DNA of 13,137 nt from CAYLLT01 sp964591605 (GTDB lineage Bacteria > Planctomycetota > Phycisphaerae > UBA1845 > PWPN01). The translations under genes were made by a program, and so were the position numbers. The stretch covers positions 1-13,137 of the forward strand of contig CAZQEN010000214.1 of assembly GCA_964591605.1 (NCBI GenBank), read 5' to 3'. Shown here in pieces: positions 1-7,486 of this stretch (positions are counted from its first letter, which is position 1; each line of letters begins with the position of its first letter). Under the pieces are notes generated by a model. That model ran no database searches, was not told where the DNA came from, and was given only the letters and a program-made list of their open reading frames with translations.

Positions 1-396
1 GCTTCGCCGGGCGAAGCCGACGCTGCCCATGCCACCCCCCGCCCAAAGTGTCCGGAACACTTTTGCAGCGGCCGCGCAGGTTTTCTCTTGATTTCGGGCG
101 GGGGATGCCGTAAAGAAGCAATAACACATCGAGACAGTGACACGCGGTTGACAGTCTACCACCCTTGACTGGCGACCGCCGGAACAGGCAGTTCGCAGAC
201 GAGAGGCTGATCCCGCGGGTGCGGGCTGGTGGAAAGCATCCCCGCGATCCAGGCGGCCTCCCCGCCGGCTGTTCCTGTTTCCGGAATCGACGTATTCACT
301 CTGCGGCGTGCGAGGTTTGTCCGGAGCCCGGAGACGGTGACTCGCTGTTCCCGGCCAATCGGATGGATGGGCGATTCCTGCTCAGGATCTGACACC
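1..396. other. Leading region without a recognised gene
   Basis: I see no convincing coding region here. The short open frames on both strands have no recognisable motif, signal peptide or good ribosome binding site. The first 17 bases form a perfect palindrome with 8-base arms around a single G. A second hairpin sits at 45-64. A weak promoter-like pair (TTGATT, 17 bases, TAAAGA) spans 88-116 and could serve the cytochrome operon, but it matches the consensus poorly at -10. The region is probably the upstream control region of that operon plus the tail of whatever lies to the left. Confidence 0.5.
45..64 (+). terminator. Hairpin with short T-tract, possible terminator or dispersed palindrome
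   Basis: AAAGTGT and ACACTTT form a 7-bp stem around the loop CCGGA, followed by one more T. It could end a gene lying left of the window on the + strand. Because the arms are symmetrical it could equally be one copy of a dispersed palindromic repeat. The stem is moderately AT-rich in a GC-rich context, which makes it stand out. Confidence 0.35.
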
Positions 397-536
397 GTGT
401 GCGCGATCAATGCCGAAAGCCTGCCTGCCCCGCTGCTCCGCGCGACGCCGGTTGAGACGGCCGGCCGTTCGCCTCAAGCGAGACGTCGCCGACCGGTTTT
501 CCTCCCGGTGTGCCTGTGGCTGGTGCTGATGTCAGC
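397..536 (+). CDS. Possible N-terminal signal peptide of the multiheme cytochrome, cut by scaffold gap
   Basis: The frame read from GTG 397 ends at the gap with a stretch that looks like a secretion signal: an arginine cluster followed by a hydrophobic core, RRRRPVFLPVCLWLVLMSA (about 480-536). The cytochrome gene downstream lacks a signal peptide and start codon, yet periplasmic c-type cytochromes need one. The simplest reading is that this is its missing N-terminus, with sequence lost or scrambled at 537-546 and just after. The start is uncertain: GTG 397 has only a weak AGGA upstream, and GTG 229 is also in frame. The link to the cytochrome is inference. Confidence 0.3.
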
Positions 537-546
537 NNNNNNNNNN
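537..546. other. Scaffold gap of 10 N
   Basis: Ten undetermined bases. A round run of 10 N usually marks a paired-read scaffold join whose true gap length is unknown. The sequences on the two sides do not make one coherent gene on either strand, so the join or its flank is suspect. Confidence 0.95.
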
Positions 547-606
547 GCGCTTGGCGGCGAGCGCCGCGCCCGCGGCCTTCTGCTGCGCGGCTGATTTGGC
601 TGGCAT
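547..606 (-). CDS. DUF3008-family small protein, N-terminal fragment
   Basis: Reading the - strand from ATG 606 gives MPAKSAAQQKAAGAALAAKR, 20 codons that run straight into the gap. This matches what I recall as the highly conserved start of DUF3008 proteins, small proteins of roughly 60 residues with no established function. A strong ribosome binding site, GGAGGAG (plus-strand 613-619), lies 6 bases upstream of the ATG, so the start is well supported. The sequence beyond the gap on the - strand does not continue as the family would, so the rest of the gene is missing. The fragment sits between a signal-peptide-like segment and the cytochrome body on the opposite strand. This suggests that bases 547 to roughly 690 were joined here wrongly. 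Confidence 0.65.
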
Positions 607-637
607 GTCTTGCTCCTCCGATCTGGACAGGGTGTGA

Positions 638-2080
638 CGGTGGCGGCACCGGGAGCCGGCAGGCGCCCCTCGACGGCGGGCTTACGGGCAGCCGGCCATC
701 CACAACGACGTCCGCTGTCACGACTGCCATCCGGCACAGGCCGAGCAACTGCGGAACTCCGCGCATGCCCGGGCAGACGTGACCTGTCTGACGTGCCATG
801 GCGGCAAACTGGAATTTGCCCTGACCGGGGAAGATCTGGAGCGTTACCGGAAGCTCGCTGCAAATCCTCCCGCCAGCGCTCCCGCCGACCGGTTCAACCA
901 CGGCGACAGTTTCAAAGGCAAAGCGCCGCGGGTGAAGGTGCCGGAGACCTGCGGCGAGTGCCACGCCGACGTGGCGCGGATGAATCCGTACGGGCTCCCG
1001 ACCGATCAACTCGCCCAATACCGCGTGAGCGGACACGGGAAGGCGATCTTCGAGAAGGGCAGCCTCAAGGCGGCCGTGTGCACCGACTGCCACGGCGTCC
1101 ATGACGTGCTGAGCCCCAAGAATCCCCAGAGCCGCGTTTTTCCGTCGAATGTCCCCGGCACCTGCGGGAAGTGCCACGGCGACCCGCAGATCATGGAGGG
1201 CACGAAGCTGAGCACGGGCATTGTGCCCGAATATCGCGAGAGCGTTCACGGGCGCGGGCTGCTGGAAGGCGGAGACGTCGGGATGCCCCATTGCGCGACC
1301 TGTCACGGCAGCCATGCCGCGGTGCCGCCCGGCTACCGGGCCGCCGGTCATGTGTGCGGAAAATGCCATCAACAGGAGGAGCAGCAGTTCCTGCAGAGCC
1401 TCCACGGAAAGTTCCCCGACTTCCCGCGGTGCGTCGGTTGCCACCTGCCTTCGCTCATGCGGCACGACCACCGCATCCAGCGGGTGGTCGCGTCTCCGGC
1501 GGCCATCGAAAAGACGTTCGCCCAGATCGCGGCCACGATGCCGGCGGCCACGATCGATGACCCGGCGCTCATCGAGACGTATCAGGCGGTGCGCCAGCCG
1601 GCAGCACGCCCGTTCCAGGAATACTGCCGGCGCTGCCACGCGCCGAACCGGCAGATCGGCCATCGCGTGTTCCTGCCTCATATTGATGACTTCGCCGTCA
1701 AGGTCGGTGAGGACATGTACCAGCAGGTGCGCCGTGCGGAGCTCCTCTATGCGGCGGCCGCCGTCCGGGTCAAGCAGATGGCGCATGGCATTCTGCTGGT
1801 CGAGGATGAGGCGGTCCTGGTGGAGGAGATGCGGACCAAGCTCGTCTCGATCGGTCCGGCCCAGCACACGCTGGACCTCGAGAAGGTCAAAACGATTGTC
1901 GACGAGGAGGCCGTGATCGCCCGGCAGGTCCATCAATCGCTGGACAAGAAGGAAGCGGATCTCTACTGGCGGCACTGGGTGCTCAGACCGCTCTGGGCGT
2001 TCCTGCTGCTGATGAGCGTGGCCCTGTACGTGAAGTTCAAGCAGCTCAAGGCGGCGTGGGTCGTTTCGCAGCATAAGTAA
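638..2080 (+). CDS. Multiheme (nine CxxCH) c-type cytochrome, C-terminally membrane-anchored; 5' end unresolved
   Basis: This is the electron-transfer cytochrome of a bc-type complex. Nine CxxCH heme sites are visible. The first is CHDCH at bases 716-730. Counting from codon 779, the rest start at residues 3, 58, 101, 129, 172, 193, 218 and 283. S-x-H-G-type histidines between them (residues 86, 157 and 209) could be distal heme ligands. The region after the last heme looks helical. A single hydrophobic segment near residues 402-420 should anchor the C-terminus in the membrane, with the hemes in the periplasm. The frame is open back to a TGA at 635-637, but the only start codon downstream of it is GTG 779. 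That codon falls between the first two hemes and cannot be the true start. No signal peptide is present, and one probably lies before the gap. The Rieske gene follows after 17 bases. Heme count and frame are seen; the role in the complex follows from the operon. Confidence 0.88.
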   Translation, partial: RWRHREPAGAPRRRAYGQPAIHNDVRCHDCHPAQAEQLRNSAHARADVTCLTCHGGKLEFALTGEDLERYRKLAANPPASAPADRFNHGDSFKGKAPRVKVPETCGECHADVARMNPYGLPTDQLAQYRVSGHGKAIFEKGSLKAAVCTDCHGVHDVLSPKNPQSRVFPSNVPGTCGKCHGDPQIMEGTKLSTGIVPEYRESVHGRGLLEGGDVGMPHCATCHGSHAAVPPGYRAAGHVCGKCHQQEEQQFLQSLHGKFPDFPRCVGCHLPSLMRHDHRIQRVVASPAAIEKTFAQIAATMPAATIDDPALIETYQAVRQPAARPFQEYCRRCHAPNRQIGHRVFLPHIDDFAVKVGEDMYQQVRRAELLYAAAAVRVKQMAHGILLVEDEAVLVEEMRTKLVSIGPAQHTLDLEKVKTIVDEEAVIARQVHQSLDKKEADLYWRHWVLRPLWAFLLLMSVALYVKFKQLKAAWVVSQHK

Positions 2081-2097
2081 AGCCGCGAGGAGTCACG

Positions 2098-2541
2098 ATG
2101 GGTGGAGCATATGAGCCTCTGAAGCCGACACGACGCGGATTGCTGGACTGGGTCATTTACGCCGGTTCGGCGGTGCTGGGCTTCCTGCTCGTGGCGCCGT
2201 GCCTGGCGTACCTGTGGCCGGTCACGCGGTCGGGCCCCGTCAAGTCGCGGGTGGAGGCCGGCAAGGCGAAGGACTGGCCGATCTGGCAGGGCCGCAAAGT
2301 GCCCGTCGACGGCAAGCCGGTGCTGGTTGTCCGGACCGACACGGAGTTCGTCGCGTTCACCGCGGTGTGCCCGCACCTGGGCTGCCTGGTGGAGTTCCAG
2401 GGCGAGCAGAAGCGGATCTTCTGCCCGTGCCATGCCGCGGTGTTTGACCTGAAGGGACAGGTTACGGCCGGCCCGCCGCCCAAGGGACTGGCCCGGTATC
2501 AGGTGTCAGTCGTGCAGGACAGCGTCTTCGTTTCAGCGTAG
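2098..2541 (+). CDS. Rieske [2Fe-2S] protein of a bc-type complex
   Basis: A 147-residue, membrane-anchored iron-sulfur subunit that takes an electron from quinol at the Qo site and passes it to cytochrome c. Residues 11-17 (TRRGLLD) resemble a twin-arginine export motif and precede one membrane helix at about 17-38. Box I is CPHLGC (91-96) and box II is CPCHAAVF (109-116). The cluster ligands should be C91, H93, C109 and H112, with C96 and C111 as the disulfide. The Ser after the second His and the Tyr two residues further on, which raise the potential in mitochondrial-type proteins, are Ala114 and Phe116 here. This predicts a lower potential. GAGGAG (2087-2092) lies 5 bases before the ATG. 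The gene sits between the multiheme cytochrome and cytochrome b, so co-transcription is very likely. Confidence 0.94.
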   Translation: MGGAYEPLKPTRRGLLDWVIYAGSAVLGFLLVAPCLAYLWPVTRSGPVKSRVEAGKAKDWPIWQGRKVPVDGKPVLVVRTDTEFVAFTAVCPHLGCLVEFQGEQKRIFCPCHAAVFDLKGQVTAGPPPKGLARYQVSVVQDSVFVSA

Positions 2542-2559
2542 TCGGCGGAGGTGGGCTTC

Positions 2560-3729
2560 ATGAGGCGTCTGTCACGGCGGATCGCCGGGTTCTTCGATGA
2601 ACGCTACAACATGGCGTTCGTCCGCGACTTCGCGAAGAAGCAGGCGTACAAGCGGCTTCCCCCGCACACCGGCTGGCCGCACGTGTTCGGCAGCCTGTCG
2701 CTCATCGCGTTTCTCAGCCAGGTCGTCACGGGCATCCTGCTGCTCATCTATTACCGCCCGACCACGCAGCAGGCATACGAATCGATCAAGTACATCACGG
2801 GGAAGGCCCACTTCGGCTGGCTCTACCGGCAGATCCATGCGTGGGGGGCCACCGTCATGGTGCTGGCGGTCACGCTCCACATGGCCCGCACGTTCTTCAT
2901 GGGCGCCTACAAAAAGCCGCGGGAGCTGACCTGGGTGGTGGGCGTGCTGCTGTTCCTGCTCACCATCGTCTTCGGCTTCACCGGATACCTGCTGCCCTGG
3001 AACCAGCTCGCCTACTGGGCCACGACCGTCGGCACGGAGGTGACGGCCGCGGTGCCGGTCATCGGACCGTGGCTCCAGAAGGTGGTCCGCGGCGGCGAGG
3101 GCGTCGGCCAGGAGACGCTGTCGCGGTTCTTCACCGTGCACGTCATCATCCTGCCATGGGCCATGACGGGCCTGATCGCGCTGCACCTGCTGCTGATGCG
3201 GGCCCAGAACCTGGCGACGATGGAGCCGGTGGGCGAGGAGAAGGGCTATCCACCTGAGGCCGGGATTCCATTCTGGCCGGTACATGTGGCCAAGGAGATG
3301 GCCGTGGCCATGGTCGTTCTGGGCGTGCTGGTCACTCTCTCCGTGCTGTCGCCCTGGGAAATCGGCGAGCCGGCCAACCCGATGGAAACGCCCGAGGGCA
3401 TCAAGCCCGAGTGGTACTTCCTGCCCACCTTCCAGATGCTCAAGTATTTTACCGGCCCGATCGGCAAGCCGCTGGGCATTCTCGCCTCGACGGTTCCGTT
3501 CGCGCTGCTGCTGTTGTGGCCGTTCCTGGACCGCTCTCCCTGGCGCCATCCCCGCAAGCGGCCCATCTCGGTGAGTATCGGGATCCTGGCCATCCTGCTG
3601 GCGCTGTTCTTCGGAATGCTCGGATACTTCGCCGAGACCCGCCAGACGATCTTCGGCACGATGTACGACATCGATGTGTACGGCGTGCCGCATCGGGTCG
3701 AGCCGGGCGCACCCCACCCGCAGCATTGA
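2560..3729 (+). CDS. Cytochrome b (fused b6/subunit IV type) of quinol:cytochrome c oxidoreductase
   Basis: The membrane subunit that oxidises quinol, 389 residues. I count about seven hydrophobic helices: four in the b6-like half and three in the subunit IV-like half, so the two are fused. Likely heme b ligands are H93/H107 (13 residues between) and H194/H209 (14 between). The 14-residue spacing in the second pair is the cytochrome b6 pattern rather than the mitochondrial one. GYLLPWNQ (142-149) and the Qo-site PEWY (283-286) are present. The protein has no cysteine at all, so it cannot carry the covalent extra heme c of b6f and some Bacillus complexes. I chose ATG 2560 because GGAGGT (2547-2552) lies 7 bases before it; an in-frame GTG at 2551 overlaps that site. 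The Rieske stop is 18 bases upstream. The next gene converges, 37 bases away, with only a weak 5-bp hairpin (3740-3754) between. Confidence 0.95.
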   Translation: MRRLSRRIAGFFDERYNMAFVRDFAKKQAYKRLPPHTGWPHVFGSLSLIAFLSQVVTGILLLIYYRPTTQQAYESIKYITGKAHFGWLYRQIHAWGATVMVLAVTLHMARTFFMGAYKKPRELTWVVGVLLFLLTIVFGFTGYLLPWNQLAYWATTVGTEVTAAVPVIGPWLQKVVRGGEGVGQETLSRFFTVHVIILPWAMTGLIALHLLLMRAQNLATMEPVGEEKGYPPEAGIPFWPVHVAKEMAVAMVVLGVLVTLSVLSPWEIGEPANPMETPEGIKPEWYFLPTFQMLKYFTGPIGKPLGILASTVPFALLLLWPFLDRSPWRHPRKRPISVSIGILAILLALFFGMLGYFAETRQTIFGTMYDIDVYGVPHRVEPGAPHPQH

Positions 3730-3766
3730 AATGCCATGCCCGGCGTGGTGCCGGCCGCGGGGCGCT

Positions 3767-4735
<969 letters not shown>

Positions 4736-4766
4736 GTCTGCTCCTGCCGCATTTCCAGGTGGGCCC

Positions 4767-4786
4767 CGCGGTCCGGTCGGACCGCG
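4767..4786. promoter_or_regulatory. Perfect 8-bp inverted repeat upstream of the UDP-glucuronate decarboxylase gene
   Basis: CGCGGTCC and GGACCGCG flank a GGTC spacer. It lies about 31 bases before the decarboxylase ATG, downstream of the candidate -10 on the - strand. It would therefore be in the transcribed leader as a hairpin, or act as a repressor site on DNA. No known motif is recognised. Confidence 0.4.
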
Positions 4787-4801
4787 CGTCCGGTGCAATG
4801 G

Positions 4802-4830
4802 ATGATATCGGGGGCCCGCGGGGCGGTCGA
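4802..4830 (-). promoter_or_regulatory. Candidate sigma-70-type promoter for the decarboxylase gene
   Basis: On the - strand TCGACC (4830-4825) is followed after 17 bases by TATCAT (4807-4802), matching the consensus at four and five of six positions. The predicted start of transcription gives a leader of about 60 bases that contains the 4767-4786 palindrome. Sequence match only. Confidence 0.35.
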
Positions 4831-4951
4831 GCAGCTATCGGACCTGCCGGCCGGTGCTTTTTTCCGGAAATCGACCGGACCGCATGGACAGCACTCGATT
4901 CTCGTCCGCCAGGAGGGAATACTAACTGAGTCAGACGGTCGGGAGCGAAGC

Positions 4952-5716
4952 ATGTGTCAGATGAAGACGGTCTTTCACGTCCATACGGACCATTCCGATG
5001 ACTGCAACGCGTCGGTGGAGAGCATCCTTGAACTCGCCCTGGCGCGCGGAGTGGGATGCCTGACGATCACCGATCACGACACGATGGTCGGCGCGCGGGC
5101 CATGGCCCGGATCGCCCGCGGCAAGCTGCAGGTGATTCAGGGTCAGGAGGTGTCCACGCGTGAAGGGCACCTCATCGGTCTGTTCCTGCGTGCGGAGATC
5201 GAGCCGGGCCTGCCGGCGCGGATGACGGCCGAGCTGATCAAGCAGCAGGGGGGCCTGGTGATCGCGCCGCATCCGTTCAACACGCTGTTCGGCTGCAGCC
5301 TGCGCGAACACGTTCACGAACTCGTGGATCTGCTCGACGCGGTGGAGGTGTGTAATTCGCAGAATCTGCTGCCCGGGCCGAACCGTCAGGCGGCCCGGTT
5401 CGCGCAGCGTCACGGCCTCCCGGCGATCGTCGGGGCCGACACGCATCACCGGGGGCATCTCGACGCGTGCTATCAGCTCATGCCGCCCTTTGACGGGCCC
5501 GCGGGCTTCATCGAGTCACTCCGGCAGGCCCAACGCGTCGAGGGTCGCCACCCGCTGCGGTACTTCGTCAAATCGGCGCGGGTCGTGTTCTCCGAGAAGT
5601 CGGGCGTTCGCCTGCCGGGCGGCTATGGGCGCAATTGCACGATCTTCCGCGTCAAGCACGGGCGGCCATCGGCCGTGCCCAAGCCTCGCACCCCCGCCCC
5701 GAACACCGAGGGCTGA
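4952..5716 (+). CDS. PHP-domain metal-dependent phosphoesterase
   Basis: A 254-residue PHP (polymerase and histidinol phosphatase) domain protein, expected to hydrolyse a phosphoester using a cluster of divalent metals. The usual metal-binding motifs are in order: HVH (9-11), TDHD (40-43), the Glu of GQEVS (E66), APHP (105-108, H107) and GADTH (161-165, D163 and H165). It resembles the small stand-alone TrpH-like members, some of which act on nucleoside phosphates; the substrate here cannot be told. The last 45 or so residues, rich in Arg and Pro, lie outside the domain. I chose ATG 4952 because GGGAG (4941-4945) lies 6 bases before it and translation then begins right at the domain. The open frame extends back to 4793 without any conserved feature. 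It is divergent from the decarboxylase gene and 138 bases before the next gene. Confidence 0.88.
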   Translation: MCQMKTVFHVHTDHSDDCNASVESILELALARGVGCLTITDHDTMVGARAMARIARGKLQVIQGQEVSTREGHLIGLFLRAEIEPGLPARMTAELIKQQGGLVIAPHPFNTLFGCSLREHVHELVDLLDAVEVCNSQNLLPGPNRQAARFAQRHGLPAIVGADTHHRGHLDACYQLMPPFDGPAGFIESLRQAQRVEGRHPLRYFVKSARVVFSEKSGVRLPGGYGRNCTIFRVKHGRPSAVPKPRTPAPNTEG

Positions 5717-5753
5717 CGACCGCCGATTGAGCCAGATGAGCAGCGCTGCGCCA

Positions 5754-5768
5754 GGTGTGCCAGGCACC
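5754..5768. repeat. Imperfect palindrome GGTGTGCCAGGCACC
   Basis: Two arms (GTGCC/GGCAC) meet at a single A and continue after one mismatch. Short GTGCCAGGCAC-type palindromes occur as dispersed repeats in some bacterial genomes. Only one copy was noticed in this window, so its status is unknown. Confidence 0.25.
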
Positions 5769-5796
5769 CCCGTGGAGGAATCATTCCGGCCGGCCG

Positions 5797-5825
5797 CTGA
5801 CAGATCCCCGCGTTTTCCCTACACT
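5797..5825 (+). promoter_or_regulatory. Candidate sigma-70-type promoter for the sugar isomerase gene
   Basis: CTGACA (5797-5802) and TACACT (5820-5825) are separated by exactly 17 bases and match the consensus at five and four of six positions. The predicted transcript would start near 5832, about 23 bases before the ATG at 5855, leaving room for the GGAGGT ribosome site. This suggests the isomerase gene has its own promoter rather than depending on the PHP gene. Confidence 0.5.
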
Positions 5826-5854
5826 GTGGCCGGTCAAGGTTGGGGAGGTGGGTT

Positions 5855-6616
5855 ATGGCGAATGTGATCGCCTGCCGGATTCTGAGCTACGGGAATTATC
5901 AGGAGCGCGGGTGGTCGCATTTGCCGGAGATCGGGATCCACAACGTCGAGATCGCCGTCCCCTCTCCGCAGGAAGAGCCGCTGATCCGCCGCAAGCTTGC
6001 GGATCACGGTCTGACGGCCACGTCGCTCATGGGCAAGTGCGACATCACGCAGGACGACGCCCCGGAGCTCATGCGCCCGCAGCTCGAGATGTGCGCCGCT
6101 TTCAGGGCAAGGATCTGCTTCCTGAGCGTCAAGGCGGGCGAAACCGATCGGCGGCTCGTGTGGCGCCGGCTCTGGCAGATCGGCGAGACCGCGGCGCGGC
6201 TGGGCGTGACGGTGGCGATCGAGACGCACCCCGATCTGGCCATGAACGGCCACGTTGCCCGGCAGACGATCACGGCCGTCAATCATCCCAACATCCGCAT
6301 CAACTTCGACACGGCCAACATCCATTTCTACAACCAGGGCACGACGGCCGTCGCCGAGCTCAGGAAAGTGCTCGATCTGGTCGCGGCGGTGCACCTCAAG
6401 GACACCCCCGGCGGCTATCAGGAGTGGACATTCCCCGCGCTGGGCACCGGCGTGGTCGATTTCCCCGAGGTGTTCCGTCTGCTCAACGGACGCGGCTTCC
6501 ACGGCCCGTTCACCATGGAGCTCGAAGGCACCAAAGGCATCGAACGCACCGAGGCGCAGCAGCTCGAATACGTCGCGGATTCGGTCAAATACCTGCGGAA
6601 GATCCACGCGTTGTAG
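5855..6616 (+). CDS. Sugar phosphate isomerase/epimerase (xylose isomerase-like TIM barrel)
   Basis: A 253-residue single-domain TIM barrel of the AP endonuclease 2 / xylose isomerase-like superfamily, expected to isomerise or epimerise a sugar or polyol in the cytoplasm. Metal-binding residues typical of the fold are visible at strand ends: E123 in AIETH, D152 in FDTAN, H180 in VHLKD and E222 in TMELEG. The family is large and diverse in planctomycetes, and the exact substrate (inositol, tagatose, hydroxypyruvate and others) cannot be read from these motifs. I chose ATG 5855 because GGAGGT (5844-5849) is 5 bases upstream; an in-frame TTG at 5840 lies before that site. It converges on the methyltransferase gene, with 55 bases between. 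Confidence 0.88.
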   Translation: MANVIACRILSYGNYQERGWSHLPEIGIHNVEIAVPSPQEEPLIRRKLADHGLTATSLMGKCDITQDDAPELMRPQLEMCAAFRARICFLSVKAGETDRRLVWRRLWQIGETAARLGVTVAIETHPDLAMNGHVARQTITAVNHPNIRINFDTANIHFYNQGTTAVAELRKVLDLVAAVHLKDTPGGYQEWTFPALGTGVVDFPEVFRLLNGRGFHGPFTMELEGTKGIERTEAQQLEYVADSVKYLRKIHAL

Positions 6617-6671
6617 GGGTGGGCTCGTTCGTCGGACAGCGCTGCTCCGTCGGACGGTGTCATCGGCCCAA

Positions 6672-7409
6672 CTACTCGCACTTTTTGGACTTGCGGAAGA
6701 CGAGCCAGTAACAGTGGTGCCGGCGGGCGTGATGCGCCGTCCTCCATCGGGGGTCGATGATCGGCCCTTTGCGGATCTTGATGATGCAATCGCAGGGGCA
6801 GAAGCCGGCCCGGCTCGCGGCCTGGATCAACTCCACGTGAGCCCACTGGAATCTGTGGCCGTGCACGTAGTCCGCGATCTTGGCCAGCAGGATGCCTTCG
6901 GGCTTCAGAACGCGGTACGCTTCGGCGACGAACGGCGGGAAGAGATGAGAGAAGTTGTATCCATTCCGTGCGGATGACTTGAGCACCAGGCCGAAGCGGG
7001 AGTTGAAGTCCTTGGATTGATCCGTACCCTGATTGGGGATGTGAGGAGGATCATAAACAACGACGTCCACACAGGAATCGCGAAGCGGCATGCGCCGGTT
7101 GTCGCCGACGATGGCTGGCCGGTGCCTGGGCTCGATGTCCAGACCCACGACTCGTGCAGTGCTGTTCTCCCAGAACCGGCCGGCGTTGACGGTGGCATCG
7201 AGAATGAGTTTGGGACGGTTCCTCGGGTAGAACTCGAGCATTTTCGCGAGGAGCTCGGCGTCGGTGCCCTCCCAGACGGATGGGAGAGGCTCGTAGGTTC
7301 TGCGGGAACTCGAGTGGCCCGCGCGGGATGGCGACTTGAACTTCAATCGCGCCTGACCGGCCTCGTCATCCGGGCACGGCCGGGGCTGACGTGTGTGGCG
7401 GTTCCTCAT
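6672..7409 (-). CDS. Class I SAM-dependent methyltransferase with DPPH motif (DNA methylase-like)
   Basis: A 245-residue Rossmann-fold methyltransferase. LILDATVNAGRFW (68-80) occupies the SAM-binding motif I position, although the glycine pattern is unusual. GLDIEP (89-94) gives the acidic ribose-binding position. VVYDPPHIPNQG (117-128) is the catalytic motif IV in the DPPY style of N-type DNA methylases, with His in place of Tyr. Residues 165-180 (YRVLKPEGILLAKIAD) are the conserved strand after the post-motif helix. No target-recognition domain or restriction enzyme is nearby, so it is a solitary enzyme; an RNA or small-molecule substrate is also possible. The first 36 residues are basic, low in conserved features and could be a mis-set start, as no good ribosome site precedes ATG 7409. 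It is divergent from the ArsC gene. Confidence 0.8.
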   Translation of the reverse strand: MRNRHTRQPRPCPDDEAGQARLKFKSPSRAGHSSSRRTYEPLPSVWEGTDAELLAKMLEFYPRNRPKLILDATVNAGRFWENSTARVVGLDIEPRHRPAIVGDNRRMPLRDSCVDVVVYDPPHIPNQGTDQSKDFNSRFGLVLKSSARNGYNFSHLFPPFVAEAYRVLKPEGILLAKIADYVHGHRFQWAHVELIQAASRAGFCPCDCIIKIRKGPIIDPRWRTAHHARRHHCYWLVFRKSKKCE

Positions 7410-7441
7410 GACGCATACTGTAACCGCAGTTTCCGCGATTC

Positions 7442-7456
7442 ATCGAGCCTCTCGAT
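7442..7456. promoter_or_regulatory. Perfect 6-bp inverted repeat between divergent methyltransferase and ArsC genes
   Basis: ATCGAG and CTCGAT flank a 3-base CCT centre, within the 77-base spacer that must hold both promoters. Its position suits an operator for a dimeric repressor acting on one or both genes. No known regulator motif is recognised, and no ArsR-type gene is in the window. Confidence 0.35.
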
Positions 7457-7486
7457 CCCCGTGAGGCGTGAGAGGAGATCGTGACA

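Noticed and set aside
147..175. TTGACA at 147-152 as a strong promoter -35
   Set aside because: No acceptable -10 element lies 16-18 bases downstream (the sequence there is GGCGAC).
407..2074. Long - strand open frame (555 codons) opposite the cytochrome
   Set aside because: It crosses the gap, lies antisense to a frame with nine CxxCH sites, and its Leu/His/Arg-rich translation has no family motif. It is a shadow of GC-rich coding.
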